This document shows, one piece after another, positions 51,368-60,791 of a stretch of DNA of 64,000 nt (the first letter of the stretch is position 1; each line of letters starts with the position of its first letter). The position numbers were made by a program, and so were the translations under genes. The notes beneath the pieces are model-generated. The model was not told the DNA's origin and made no database searches. It saw only the letters and a list, made by a program, of their open reading frames with translations. This DNA comes from Rhodobacter sp. (lineage in GTDB: Bacteria > Pseudomonadota > Alphaproteobacteria > Rhodobacterales > Rhodobacteraceae): contig JACKKE010000004.1 in NCBI GenBank assembly GCA_020637595.1, forward strand, positions 124,001-188,000, written 5' to 3'.

Positions 51368-52333
51368 CTAAAGCCCCAGCAGCGCCGCCGCGTTGTCGTG
51401 GCAGACCGCGCGGCGCTCGGCCTCGGTAATCGCCGCGGCCTCGATCCACTCACCGGCCTCGGCCGGTTTCTCGAACGGGTAATCGACCGAGAACATCACC
51501 CGGTCGGGCCCCAGCACATCGAGCGCGCAGCGCAGCGGCTCGTCGGCGCAGACGCCCGAGGTCGTGACCCAGACATTCCGCCGGAAATACGTCGAGGGCG
51601 GATGATCGAGCGTCATCGCGCCCCGGTTCGAGATGTCCCACCGGCTGTCCAGCCGCCAGAGCAGGAAGGGCAGCGTCTCGCCCATGTGGCCGAGGATCAG
51701 CTTCGCGTTCGGGAACCGGTCAAAGGTGCCGGCGAACACCAGCCGCAGCGCGTGGGTCGCGGTTTCCACGGTCCAGGACCAGACCGGCCCCCAGAGTTCC
51801 GGGTGCTGGTGATACATCGCCACCTGTTCCGGCGGGTTATTGGGGTGGATGTAGATCGGCACGCCGAGGTCACTGACCCGTTCCCAGAACACCGCATAGC
51901 GGTCATCGTCCAGATAGGTGCCGCCGGTTTGGCCGTTGACCATCGCCCCCTGCATGCCCAACGCGCGCACGCAGCGGTCCAGCTCATCCGCCGCGGCGGC
52001 AGGATCCTGCATCGCCAGATGCGCAAATCCGCCATAGCGGTCGGGGCGTTTCGCCATTTCGGCGGCCAGCTGGTCATTCACCTTCCGCGCCAGCCGCACC
52101 GCCGTGTCCGTGCGCTTTTCCGCCTGCACACCGGGACCGGCCAGCGACAGAATGGCCTTGGTCACGCCGATCGAGTCCATCGCCTGAAGGCGCTGCTCAC
52201 CGAAATCCTCCAGCGCGCCGCGCACCTTGCCGAACAGCGCAGGCGAGATGTTCGGCGCGGTCGTCGCCCAGTAGTCAACGAAATCGGGGTGCATGAAATG
52301 CTCTTCGAGCGCGATTTTCGGGGTCAAGACCAT
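51368..52333 (-). CDS. Amidohydrolase-family decarboxylase, gamma-resorcylate decarboxylase-like
   Basis: A 321-residue TIM-barrel enzyme of the amidohydrolase-2/ACMSD group. The N-terminal metal site E-x-H is in 'KIALEEHFMHP' (Glu10, His12), as in gamma-resorcylate (2,6-dihydroxybenzoate) decarboxylase; the later ligands lie in 'VPIYIHPNNPP' and 'VMFSVDYPFE'. Also shared are 'KRPDRYGGFAHLAMQDP' and 'LILGHMGETLPFLLWR'. The likely reaction is non-oxidative decarboxylation of an aromatic or cyclic acid. The stop is 5 bases before the MraZ-like gene. Confidence 0.82.
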   Translation of the reverse strand: MVLTPKIALEEHFMHPDFVDYWATTAPNISPALFGKVRGALEDFGEQRLQAMDSIGVTKAILSLAGPGVQAEKRTDTAVRLARKVNDQLAAEMAKRPDRYGGFAHLAMQDPAAAADELDRCVRALGMQGAMVNGQTGGTYLDDDRYAVFWERVSDLGVPIYIHPNNPPEQVAMYHQHPELWGPVWSWTVETATHALRLVFAGTFDRFPNAKLILGHMGETLPFLLWRLDSRWDISNRGAMTLDHPPSTYFRRNVWVTTSGVCADEPLRCALDVLGPDRVMFSVDYPFEKPAEAGEWIEAAAITEAERRAVCHDNAAALLGL

Positions 52334-52337
52334 GCCC

Positions 52338-53270
52338 TCAGAACCTCACCTGATCACCGCCCTTGAGGGCCAGAATCGCGCGCGCCTCATCCGGGGTGGC
52401 GACGGCGTTGCCCAGATCCTCGATGATGCGGCGGACCTTGGCGACCTGCTGCGCGTTCGATGTGGCCAGTTCGCCGCGTGAAATGAACAGGCTGTCCTCG
52501 AGCCCCACGCGCACATGCCCGCCCATCTGGCTGGCGGTCACCGCCAACGGGATCTGCGCGGCACCCGCGGCCAGCACCGACCAGCGGTATTGATCCCCGA
52601 ACAGCTTGTCGGCGGTGCGTTTCAGGAACACCAGGTTTTCGACGTCCGCGCCGATGCCGCCCAGGATCCCCATCACGAATTGCAGGAAGATGGGCGCCGC
52701 GAAATGCCCCTGATCCATCATCGCCCGCAGGTTATAGAGGTGCCCGACATCGTAGATCTCGTGCTCGAACTTGATGCGGTCGGGGGCCAGGGTTTCGGCG
52801 GCCTCCTTGATGTCCTTGAAGGTGTTGCGAAAGATATTCCCCTCGGATCCGGCGACATAGTCGCGCTCCCAGTCGAACTTCCATTCCGAATACCGCCCCG
52901 CCAGCCCGTGAAAGCTGAAGTTCAGCGACCCCATGTTCATCGAGCACATCTCGGGGGAAAAGGTTTTCGCCGGTGCAATCCGCTGCTGGATCGTCGCCGT
53001 CAGCGAGCCGCCGGTCGAGATATTGACCACCGCGTCGGTCGACTGCTTGATCCGCCGCAGGAAGGGCGCAAAGTCGTCGGGGTCGATGCTGGGCATCCCC
53101 GTCTCGGGGTTGCGCGCATGCAGATGCAAGATCGCGGCGCCCGCCTCGGCGGCGGCAATCGCCTGCTCGGCGATCTGGTCATAGGTATAGGGCAGCGCAT
53201 CGGACATCGTGGGCGTGTGGATCGCCCCGGTCACCGCGCAGGTGATGATCGTTTTGGGTTTCCTGGCCAT
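52338..53270 (-). CDS. Beta-keto acid cleavage enzyme (BKACE, DUF849)
   Basis: A zinc-dependent enzyme that condenses a beta-keto acid with acetyl-CoA to give acetoacetate and a new CoA ester. The 310 residues contain the zinc ligands His49 and His51 (AILHLHARNPETG), 'NISTGGSLTATIQQRI' and 'VTASQMGGHVRVGLEDSL' with the later Glu ligand. The specific beta-keto acid is not fixed by sequence. It is 15 bases from the cupin gene and 4 bases from the amidohydrolase gene, in one operon. Confidence 0.9.
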   Translation of the reverse strand: MARKPKTIITCAVTGAIHTPTMSDALPYTYDQIAEQAIAAAEAGAAILHLHARNPETGMPSIDPDDFAPFLRRIKQSTDAVVNISTGGSLTATIQQRIAPAKTFSPEMCSMNMGSLNFSFHGLAGRYSEWKFDWERDYVAGSEGNIFRNTFKDIKEAAETLAPDRIKFEHEIYDVGHLYNLRAMMDQGHFAAPIFLQFVMGILGGIGADVENLVFLKRTADKLFGDQYRWSVLAAGAAQIPLAVTASQMGGHVRVGLEDSLFISRGELATSNAQQVAKVRRIIEDLGNAVATPDEARAILALKGGDQVRF

Positions 53271-53285
53271 GTCGCCCCCCTCCCT

Positions 53286-53630
53286 TCAGGTCGCCGGCGG
53301 ATAGGGCATGACCACGATCATCTTGCAGACGTGGTTGCCCCGGTTCTCGATCAGGCGGGTCTCGCCCGCCGGAATCGTGCAGCTGTCGAAGGGGCGCAAC
53401 ACCGTTTCCACGCCGTCGATGACCACCGTCAACGCGCCTTCGAGGATGACATAGACCTTCTCGATGGGACTGGCATCGGGACCGGCGCCGCCACCCGGCA
53501 GGAACTGGCTGAGGCCGACCCACTGGTTCACCGGACCACCCTCTTCGAACCCCTGCAGCCTGAGCCCGACGACGCCCCAATGGTTGGGCGCGTCATAGGG
53601 CCGGGCCGCGTCAAAACGTTTCACGTGCAT
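53286..53630 (-). CDS. Cupin-domain protein
   Basis: A single-domain cupin of 114 residues. Cupin motif 1 is weak (GGGAGPDASPIEKVYVILEGA, with Glu but without the usual H-x-H) and motif 2 reads 'DSCTIPAGETRLIENRGNHV'. With few metal ligands it may bind a small molecule rather than catalyse. Its start overlaps the end of the PhlG-like gene by 20 bases. Confidence 0.8.
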   Translation of the reverse strand: MHVKRFDAARPYDAPNHWGVVGLRLQGFEEGGPVNQWVGLSQFLPGGGAGPDASPIEKVYVILEGALTVVIDGVETVLRPFDSCTIPAGETRLIENRGNHVCKMIVVMPYPPAT

Positions 53631-54276
53631 GCTCTCTCCCTCCGCTGGTCTGGTGCTGCCGGTAGAGGTCCGGCAGGAACGATGCCAGGATCGCCATCTC
53701 GGTCCTGCAGTGCCGGTGCAGCCCGGCCAGCGCCGCGTCGGAACAGGTCTCGCGCCGGATCAGTCCGGTCAGCAGCGGGATCCGCGGCGAGACATCGCCC
53801 AGCCAGAAGCGGCTGCGCATGGTGCAGCCACCGGCATGGTCATGGACCAGATGCAGGACATGCCCGGACCAAAGCGGCACCCCCAGAGGGCCGCCGCGGC
53901 CATAGATCGCCGTGCTGACGCCGGCCTGTGCAAAGCGGCCAGTGTCCAGGATCGCCGCGGGATCCCGGAACTGGATCTTCAGCTTGACCACCTGCGGCGT
54001 GCCCAGCCGCTCGTGCACCAGATGCGTGCCGCCGATATATTCGCCGGTGTCGCGCGGACCCTTCCAGTCGGACCAGATGTGTTCCTCGGGATGCCATTGC
54101 TTGTATTGCTCGGTGGTGTGCACATGGGAAAACCACCAGTCGACCATCGCCCCCGAACAGCCCGGCATCTCGGTGCGGGCCGCCACCACGCCGGTGCCGT
54201 CATCCAACCGCTGCCACCCATCCTCGAAAGGATGCGGGTTCCGGTCGAGCAGCGCATTGGCCTGCTCCAATTTCAT
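53611..54276 (-). CDS. PhlG-like (2,4-diacetylphloroglucinol hydrolase family) protein
   Basis: A 221-residue protein of the DAPG-hydrolase fold, an unusual C-C bond hydrolase family. Visible parts are 'MVDWWFSHVHTTEQYKQWHP', 'GEYIGGTHLVHERLG', 'VLHLVHDHAGGCTMRSRFWL' and a helical C-terminus 'LAGLHRHCRTEMAILASF' with potential His/Glu zinc ligands. It is shorter than PhlG (~290), mainly at the N-terminus. It is the first gene of the six-gene operon; the ATG at 54276 follows AGGA. The substrate is probably a beta-diketone-like ring or acyl compound. Confidence 0.75.
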   Translation of the reverse strand: MKLEQANALLDRNPHPFEDGWQRLDDGTGVVAARTEMPGCSGAMVDWWFSHVHTTEQYKQWHPEEHIWSDWKGPRDTGEYIGGTHLVHERLGTPQVVKLKIQFRDPAAILDTGRFAQAGVSTAIYGRGGPLGVPLWSGHVLHLVHDHAGGCTMRSRFWLGDVSPRIPLLTGLIRRETCSDAALAGLHRHCRTEMAILASFLPDLYRQHQTSGGREHARETF

Positions 54277-54372
54277 CCTGTCCTCCCCGCCCCCGGCGCG
54301 TGCCCTCCAGCGCCCCGGCGGGTAGCCTAGCACGCGCCCCCGGCCGAAGGAATCCGCCACGCGCACCCCGGT

Positions 54373-55854
54373 TCAGGCGAATTCGCCCTGCACCGACCAG
54401 CCCGGCGTCTGCGGTGTGTGGAACATCCACAGGCGCGGCCCCTCGACGGTGTCGATCCGCCAGTAATCACGCATCCCGGTGCGCCAGGCCGGGTCGTCCA
54501 GCCACCATTCGGGCAGCAACCGTTCAGGTCCGGTGGCGCGCAGCGTGGTCAGCGCCCGCCGCCGCCAGCGAAACCGCTGCGGCGGTGTCCGGCCCTGAAT
54601 GCCGAACAGCGGCTCGGGCGGGAACAGCACCAGCGGGCGCCCAGGCCCGTCCGGCCAGGCCCCGGCCCCCGGCGCCTCGGTAAAGGCCGCGGCGGCGCGG
54701 ACAAAGGCGCGTTCGGGGATATGGCTGTCGGCCGGCAAAAGCCGTTCGAGCGTCTCCAGCCCCAGCCGGTTTCCCAGCCGCGTCATCAGATCCGCCAGAT
54801 CGTCGGCCCCCGCCACACCGCCCTGCACCAGCTGCGCCGGTGGCAGCGCCTCGACCAGCGGCGCGCTGAGCCGCATCGCGTCAAAGCCGAACCCCGCATC
54901 CAGCCCCTCGACCGCGCGCGAGAACAGCATCGCCATCGTCGCCGGATCGCGCATCGGGCGGGCCAGCGCGATTTCCGCCTGGGTCTGGCCGCCATCGGCG
55001 CGCCGCAGCTCCAGCCGCAACCGCCGCGCGCCCAGATCGGCCGCGGCCAGCGTCGCGCAGAGCCGCTCCAGCATCCGTTCGAGGCCCGCCATCACATCCG
55101 CGGTCAGCCCGATCGGCTCGGGCAGGGTCAGGCGCACGGCGCGCGGGGCCTCGTCGGGCGGAGCGGCGACGGGTTCGGCCACCGCGCCCAGCGCCTGGTC
55201 CAGCCGCAGCATCAGTTCAGCGCCGAAACGCCGCGCCAGCGTGCCGCGTGCCGCACGGTCGAGGTCGCGCACCTGCCGCAGCCCCAGCCGCGCCAGCCCC
55301 GTGCAGGTCTCGTCCGACAGCCGCAGCGCCGCCAGCGGCAGGCCCGCGACCGCTGCCCGCGCATCGCCCCCCGCCAGCATCACCGGGTGCGCACCATACC
55401 GCGCCAACCCCCAAGCCGCGCCGCGCGTCGGCGCCACCGCAATCCGTGCCTCGAAGCCCATCGCTGCCAGCCGCGCCTGCATCTCGTCGACCAGCGGCCC
55501 CTCTCCGCCCCGCAGATGTGCCGAACCCGTCAGGTCGATGACCAGCCCGTCCGCCCCGTCGGCCGCCACCCAGGGCGCATAGCGTATCGCCCAGCGCCTG
55601 AGCGCCTCCAGCGCACGCGCCTGCCCGACCGGATCATCCGGCCGCGTCAGCAGCCCCGGCACCAGCGCCCGCGCCTCGGACAGCGGCTGCCCGCGCCGCA
55701 GCCCCGCGGCGACGGCCAGCGTGTCGAGGCAGGCCAGAACCTCGCCCCCACCCTGCCGGGCGACGACCGCCAGCGGGCCGACCCCGCCCCGCCGCCGCAA
55801 GACCAGATCGCTGGAGAACCGGGGCAGCCACAGGGACAACACACGCCGCGCCAT
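54373..55854 (-). CDS. imuB: ImuB, inactive Y-family polymerase of SOS mutagenesis
   Basis: A 493-residue Y-family homologue that acts as a hub for error-prone DnaE2 synthesis on damaged DNA. The N-terminus (RVLSLWLPRFSSDLVLRR) lacks the catalytic Asp of active Y polymerases, as in known ImuB. The fold is recognisable from 'GVGPLAVVARQGGGEVLACL' to the C-terminal 'DYWRIDTVEGPRLWMFHTP'. A LexA box lies 19 bases before the ATG at 55854. Its usual partners imuA and dnaE2 are not adjacent. Confidence 0.9.
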   Translation of the reverse strand: MARRVLSLWLPRFSSDLVLRRRGGVGPLAVVARQGGGEVLACLDTLAVAAGLRRGQPLSEARALVPGLLTRPDDPVGQARALEALRRWAIRYAPWVAADGADGLVIDLTGSAHLRGGEGPLVDEMQARLAAMGFEARIAVAPTRGAAWGLARYGAHPVMLAGGDARAAVAGLPLAALRLSDETCTGLARLGLRQVRDLDRAARGTLARRFGAELMLRLDQALGAVAEPVAAPPDEAPRAVRLTLPEPIGLTADVMAGLERMLERLCATLAAADLGARRLRLELRRADGGQTQAEIALARPMRDPATMAMLFSRAVEGLDAGFGFDAMRLSAPLVEALPPAQLVQGGVAGADDLADLMTRLGNRLGLETLERLLPADSHIPERAFVRAAAAFTEAPGAGAWPDGPGRPLVLFPPEPLFGIQGRTPPQRFRWRRRALTTLRATGPERLLPEWWLDDPAWRTGMRDYWRIDTVEGPRLWMFHTPQTPGWSVQGEFA

Positions 55855-55872
55855 GCCATGCCGACTCCAATT

Positions 55873-55887
55873 GTTCTTGATATGTTC
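55873..55887 (-). promoter_or_regulatory. LexA (SOS) box of imuB
   Basis: The plus strand reads GTTC-TTGATAT-GTTC, an exact GTTC-N7-GTTC direct repeat as used by alphaproteobacterial LexA. It is placed 19-33 bases before the imuB ATG, where bound LexA would block transcription. Confidence 0.88.
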
Positions 55888-55941
55888 CCATTTAGCGCAG
55901 CCCTCGCGCCGAGTCGAGTCACCCCGCCAGCCGCCACGCCC

Positions 55942-58020
55942 TTACACCGAGCGACGGCCCTCACGCAGCCAGGCCCCCAGGAACAGCCCCGCCCCCAGCA
56001 AGAGCCAGGCCCAGGCCGGCAGGAAGGGCGCCAGCCGCAGGTCGGTCGTCACATAGGCCCCGCGCGGGGTGATCCCCAGCCAGCCGCGGCCCCAGGCCTG
56101 CCGTCCGGGTTCCACCACACGCAGCGTCGGCAGGCCGGCCGCGACCGGCGCAACCCCACCCCGCGTGCCCTCGATCAACGGCGTCAGCGCGGCGCTGTCG
56201 GCCACCACGCGCTCGTATTCCCGCGGGTTCGCGGTGCCCAGAACCGCCACCGCTTCCAGCGCGTCGGATTGCAGCCGATAAAGCCCCGGCTCATCGCCCG
56301 TCCAGGTCGCGGCAAAGCGTCCCGGCGCGGTCTCGGCCAGATCCAGCGTGACGGTGCGGCCATCGGGGCCGGTGATCGTCGCACTGTGCGGGCCATCCAG
56401 CAGCGAGCGCCGGGTCACCGTCAGTGTCTGGCCCTGCGCCTCGGCGGCCAGCGCCTCTTCCTCCAGATCCGGCTCGGCCATCATCCAGTGCGCCAGACGG
56501 CGCAGCAATTCCGCCTGCGGACCGCCACCCTCAAAGCCGCGGTCCCACAGCCAGGCCTGATCCGAGGCCAGCATCGCCACGCGCCCCTGCCCCTCGCGGC
56601 TGAGGATCAAAAGCGGCCGGTCACCGATCCCGGTCATCACCACCTCACCGGCGCTTTGCGACAGTTCCGCCTGCCGCAGCCAGCGACCCCAGCCCGGCAG
56701 ACCGTTGGTCCCCGCCGGCCAGTCGGCATCGAGCCCCGCCGTCACCGGGTGCCGCCGCCCGACATCGGAAATCGCCGGGGTAAACGGTTGCTCGAACAGC
56801 CGCGCGGTGGGCTCGCCAGGCAGGATCTGGCCCAGCGGCGAATGATAGATGCTCTCGGCCCCCGCCAGTTCGGGCCCGCCAACGACCAGCAGGGCGCCGC
56901 CCTCCTCGACGTATCTTCGGATATTGTCGAAATAGGCGTTCGGCAGGATCCCGCGACGGCGATAGCGGTCGAGGATGATCAGGTCGAACTCGTCGATCTT
57001 CTCGACGAACAGCTCGCGCGTCGGAAAGGCGATCAGCGACAGCTCGTTCACCGGCACCCCGTCCTGACGGTCGGGCGGGCGCAGGATGGTGAAATGCACC
57101 AGATCCACCGAAGGGTCGGATTTCAGCAGGTTGCGCCAGGTGCGCTGGCCGGTGTGCGGCTCGCCCGAGACCAAGAGCACCCGCAGCCGGTCGCGGATGC
57201 CGTTGATCTGCACCACCGCCTGATTGTTGCGGTCGGTCAGCTCGCCCTCGGCCTGCTCGACGGTGAAGGTCAGCACATTGACCCCACCGTGGCTGAGCGT
57301 CAGGTCCAGCCCCATGTCCTGCCCGACCGGCGCCATCGCGTAACGCATCTCCTCGCCGTTCAGGGCAAAGCCCACCCGCACCGGCTGGCCGCGCAGCGCC
57401 TCGGGCACCGCGCCCTCATCCTCGATCCGCAGGATCAGGCGCATCGTCTCGCCGAGGATGCCATAGGCCGGCGCGTTGCGCACGATCAGCCGGCGGTCCC
57501 AGTCGCCGGCCTCGCCGGTCTGCAACAGATGCACCGGCGCCGGCACGGTTTCGGCCACCACGTCATGCGCCAGCCCGTCCGAGACCACGAACACCCCTGC
57601 CAGCCGGTCGCGCGGCACATCCGCCAGCGCATCGGCCAGCGCCCGGTTCAGCGCGGTGCCGCCGTTGTCGGGCGCGTCGGGCACCGGGACCGTGCGCGCG
57701 TCCACCCCCATTCGCGTCAGTTCCGCCGACAGCTGTGTCATCGCCATGTCGGTCTGCCGGCCCCGCCCCGCCAGCCGGTTCGACCCGGTCTCGTCGCGCA
57801 GCACGAGGACGATATCGGGCAGCGGTTGCCGGTCCTCGGTCTGAAGCGCGGGATTGGCCAGCGCCGCCAGCAGCACCGCCAGCGCCAGCCCGCGCAGCCA
57901 CCAGCCCGCCAGCCGCCGCCACAGCGCCAGCGCGGTCACCGCCAGCGCCAGCGCCACCAGCACCCAGACCACGGCCCAGGGCAGAAGCGGGTCGAAAACC
58001 ACCGTCGCGCCGCCCATCAT
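55942..58020 (-). CDS. Membrane protein with amidotransferase-like middle domain (MoxR cluster)
   Basis: A 692-residue membrane-anchored protein: two N-terminal membrane segments (about residues 13-32 and 42-60), a periplasmic-like or cytosolic middle region with a class I amidotransferase-type fold ('DEFDLIILDRYRRRGILPNA', 'YVEEGGALLVVGGPEL') but no catalytic Cys at the expected site, and one C-terminal membrane segment near residues 667-685. Its ATG overlaps the stop of the BatA-like gene by 4 bases. It is the last gene of the MoxR operon. Role probably in envelope protein assembly, by context only. Confidence 0.75.
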   Translation of the reverse strand: MMGGATVVFDPLLPWAVVWVLVALALAVTALALWRRLAGWWLRGLALAVLLAALANPALQTEDRQPLPDIVLVLRDETGSNRLAGRGRQTDMAMTQLSAELTRMGVDARTVPVPDAPDNGGTALNRALADALADVPRDRLAGVFVVSDGLAHDVVAETVPAPVHLLQTGEAGDWDRRLIVRNAPAYGILGETMRLILRIEDEGAVPEALRGQPVRVGFALNGEEMRYAMAPVGQDMGLDLTLSHGGVNVLTFTVEQAEGELTDRNNQAVVQINGIRDRLRVLLVSGEPHTGQRTWRNLLKSDPSVDLVHFTILRPPDRQDGVPVNELSLIAFPTRELFVEKIDEFDLIILDRYRRRGILPNAYFDNIRRYVEEGGALLVVGGPELAGAESIYHSPLGQILPGEPTARLFEQPFTPAISDVGRRHPVTAGLDADWPAGTNGLPGWGRWLRQAELSQSAGEVVMTGIGDRPLLILSREGQGRVAMLASDQAWLWDRGFEGGGPQAELLRRLAHWMMAEPDLEEEALAAEAQGQTLTVTRRSLLDGPHSATITGPDGRTVTLDLAETAPGRFAATWTGDEPGLYRLQSDALEAVAVLGTANPREYERVVADSAALTPLIEGTRGGVAPVAAGLPTLRVVEPGRQAWGRGWLGITPRGAYVTTDLRLAPFLPAWAWLLLGAGLFLGAWLREGRRSV

Positions 58021-60791
58021 TGCCCCAGCCTTTCCAGAAGCGCCGGCACATGCACCTGGTCGGATTTGTAGTTCCCCGAGAGCACATGCATGATCAGGTT
58101 GATCCCGAACCTCAGCGCCATTTCGCGCTGGCGCTCGCCGGTGGTGCCGCGCCCAACCGGCAGCAACGGCATGCCAGCGTCATCGACCGCCCAGGCCGCA
58201 CCCCAGTCGTTCGAACCGATCACCACCGGCGTCACCCCGTCGTTGAGGTTGCGAAACGGCATCCCCTCGGCGCGCTCGGCATCGGCGGGCGAAGCCTCGA
58301 CCCACAACGTGCCGCCCTGATAGCGGCCAGGGAAATCGCCCAGCAGATAGAAGGTCCGCGTCAGCACATGGTCGGCCGGCACCGGTTCCAGCGGCGGAAT
58401 GTCCAGCCCCGCGGCGATCTGCTGCAGCCGCCGCCCGGTCCCCGTCATGCCGCCGGTCAGCCGCGCGACCTCGGCGTCACGGGTGTCGAACAGGATCATC
58501 CCGCCCGAGCGCAGATAGCGGTTGAGCCGAGTATAGGCCTCGGTGCTGGGCAACGGGCTGTTTTCCGTGATCGGCCAGTAGAGGAAGGGAAACACCGACA
58601 GCTCGTCGGTTTCGACATCAACGGTCATCGGCGCGGCCGGTTCGACCGACGAGCGCGCATTCAGCGCCCGCGACAACCCCCGCAGCCCGGCCAGCGCCAC
58701 CGCATCGACCTGCGCGTCGCCCGAGGCGACATTGGCCAGCACCACCGCCTCGGTCGCCTGCAGGATGCGCGGATCGACCGGCTGGGCGTCAGCGCGCGGC
58801 ACGGCAACCAGCAGCGCCAGCAGCGCCGCGCGCATCAGCAGACCACCCAGCGCCAGCGTCGCCACCACGTCGAGCATCAGCGCCCCCGCGGCGGCGGCCA
58901 GCGCATAGCCGGCCAACGGCACTTCGGGCCGGTCGAGGCCGGTTTCCACCGGCACGGTCAGCGGCCATTGGGCAGGCATCAACGGCGTCTGCGCGCCGGT
59001 CGCGTTCACCGCCAGCCGCATCGCCGGCCCGGCATAGAGCCCCGGCGGCAGGTCAGCCCCCGGCCCGCGTGTGCCCGACAGCACCGCCGCCAGATCCTCG
59101 CCGGCCAGCGCGGGCCGGTCGCCCGCCGCCTGCAACTGGCCAAAGCCGTCGATCAGGTCTTCGGGCTGCCAGCGGGTGCCGGCGATCTCGTCGGGTCGCG
59201 GAACCGCACCGCGTGTCGACACCGCCAGTCGTTCCAGCATCTGCACGAAGAGGCCCGAGAGCGGCAGGTTCGACCATTCCGCATTCGCCGTGACGTGGAA
59301 CAGCACCACCTGCCCCGACCCACGCTGCGCCCGGGTGACCAAGGGCGTGCCATCGGCCAGCGCGGCGATGGTATGCGCGGCCAGATCGGGACCGGGCTGG
59401 GCCAGCACCTGCGCGCGGATGCCCACGTCCTCGGGGACGGCGAGGCCGGCAAAAGGCGAATCCTCGGCAAAAGGCGCAAGGCTGCGCGGGTCGCCCCAAC
59501 TCATCGCACCGCCCACCGTGCGCCCGCCGGCGCGCAGCCGCACCGGCAGCAGCGGGTCGTCGCCCTGGGCGGCGACGGTGCCGGCGGCAGCGTTCAGCCC
59601 CGCGCCGGCCAGTCGCGGCCCGGCAAAGCGCAGCAGCAACCCGCCCTGCTCCAGCCAGTCGGTCAGCGCCCGGGTCTCGGCCTCGGTCAGTCCGGGCTGG
59701 TCGGCCAGCACGATCACATCGGGCCCGGCCAGCAGCAGATCGTCGATCGAGGCGGATTCGATCACATCCGCCGAGGGGTCCAGCGCCTGGCGCAGATAGT
59801 GCAGCGGCGACAAGAGCGCCAAGGCCTCGGTTCCCTCGCGCACGCTCAGCAGCGCGACCTTGCGGCGCTTGAGTGCGTCGTCAGTCAGGCTGACCGCCCC
59901 CGCGCCGCGCTGCCCGTCGATCTGGAACCGGGTGATGCGGTTGCGCAATTCGGGTGGCAGGGTAAACCGGGCCTCGGCCGCCAGCGCGCCCGCGTCAAAG
60001 ATCAGATCGGCGCGCGCCAGATCGCGTTCGACCCCGGCGGGGTCGCGCCCCATCGCCAGCAGCACCAGCGCCTGCGGCCCGGCATCGAGCGAGCGCCGCG
60101 CTGCGACCGTCACCGCCTCGCCATCAAAGACCGCCGGCGCCAGCGCAATCACCGGGCTGGGCGGCTGATAGACCGTCACCGGCCCGGGCAGCGCGGCCAG
60201 CAGTGTCGCGCGCCCGTCGCGCGCCAACCCGTCCGAGATCCACAGGGTTTCGGTGTCCGCCGGCAGATCTGCGACCCAGTCTGGCAGGTCATTCCCCGGC
60301 GACCAAGGGCGCGGGGTCAGCCCCGGCAGACGCTCGCGCCAATGCGCGGGTTCGCGGAACTCAATGCCACCCGCCGGCGGATCGGTCAGCGTCACTACCG
60401 CCACCGGCCGACCGATGCGCTGCGCCTCATCGAGCGCGCGCGCCGCCCTTTCCATCCGGCGCGGCCAGTCGCGGGCGCTGGCCCAGCTGCCGTCCATCAC
60501 CACCAGAAGGGGGCCGTTCCCCGCCGTCACCCGCACCGGGTTCAGGACCGGCCCGGCCAGCGCCACGATCAGCGCCGCCAGCGCCAGCAGACGCAGGGCC
60601 AGAAGCCACCAAGGCGTGCGCTGGCTTTCGGGATCGCGTTCACGCAGCCCCAGCAGCAGGGCGATGCCGGGAAAACGGCGGCGCACCGGCGCGGGTGGCA
60701 CCGCGCGCAACAGCCACCACAGCACCGGCAGCGCCAGAAGCGCGAACAAGATCGCAGGCGTGGTAAAACCAAGCGCGCCGAGGGTCAGCAT
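58017..60791 (-). CDS. BatA-type N-terminal / DUF4159 membrane protein
   Basis: The 924 residues begin with the BatA/aerotolerance N-terminal domain (two membrane helices, residues about 8-30 and 60-83; 'PVLWWLLRAVPPAPVRRRFP'). A long amidotransferase-like middle and two more membrane helices near residues 620-670 follow. The C-terminal DUF4159 domain includes 'LSVFPFLYWPITENSPLPST' and 'YLRSGGMILFDTRDA'. It is translationally coupled on both sides (starts in the DUF58 stop, ends in the next start). Confidence 0.83.
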   Translation of the reverse strand: MLTLGALGFTTPAILFALLALPVLWWLLRAVPPAPVRRRFPGIALLLGLRERDPESQRTPWWLLALRLLALAALIVALAGPVLNPVRVTAGNGPLLVVMDGSWASARDWPRRMERAARALDEAQRIGRPVAVVTLTDPPAGGIEFREPAHWRERLPGLTPRPWSPGNDLPDWVADLPADTETLWISDGLARDGRATLLAALPGPVTVYQPPSPVIALAPAVFDGEAVTVAARRSLDAGPQALVLLAMGRDPAGVERDLARADLIFDAGALAAEARFTLPPELRNRITRFQIDGQRGAGAVSLTDDALKRRKVALLSVREGTEALALLSPLHYLRQALDPSADVIESASIDDLLLAGPDVIVLADQPGLTEAETRALTDWLEQGGLLLRFAGPRLAGAGLNAAAGTVAAQGDDPLLPVRLRAGGRTVGGAMSWGDPRSLAPFAEDSPFAGLAVPEDVGIRAQVLAQPGPDLAAHTIAALADGTPLVTRAQRGSGQVVLFHVTANAEWSNLPLSGLFVQMLERLAVSTRGAVPRPDEIAGTRWQPEDLIDGFGQLQAAGDRPALAGEDLAAVLSGTRGPGADLPPGLYAGPAMRLAVNATGAQTPLMPAQWPLTVPVETGLDRPEVPLAGYALAAAAGALMLDVVATLALGGLLMRAALLALLVAVPRADAQPVDPRILQATEAVVLANVASGDAQVDAVALAGLRGLSRALNARSSVEPAAPMTVDVETDELSVFPFLYWPITENSPLPSTEAYTRLNRYLRSGGMILFDTRDAEVARLTGGMTGTGRRLQQIAAGLDIPPLEPVPADHVLTRTFYLLGDFPGRYQGGTLWVEASPADAERAEGMPFRNLNDGVTPVVIGSNDWGAAWAVDDAGMPLLPVGRGTTGERQREMALRFGINLIMHVLSGNYKSDQVHVPALLERLGQ

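Noticed and set aside
55634..55891. Possible imuA remnant upstream of imuB
   Set aside because: The frame overlaps imuB itself, is Ala/Gly/Arg-rich and shows no RecA-like motif.
54418..58071. Very long open frame (1217 codons) on the plus strand opposite imuB and the MoxR-cluster gene
   Set aside because: It is rich in Arg, Gln, Pro and His with no domain, spans two real genes and a LexA box on the other strand, and is typical of antisense frames in high-GC DNA.
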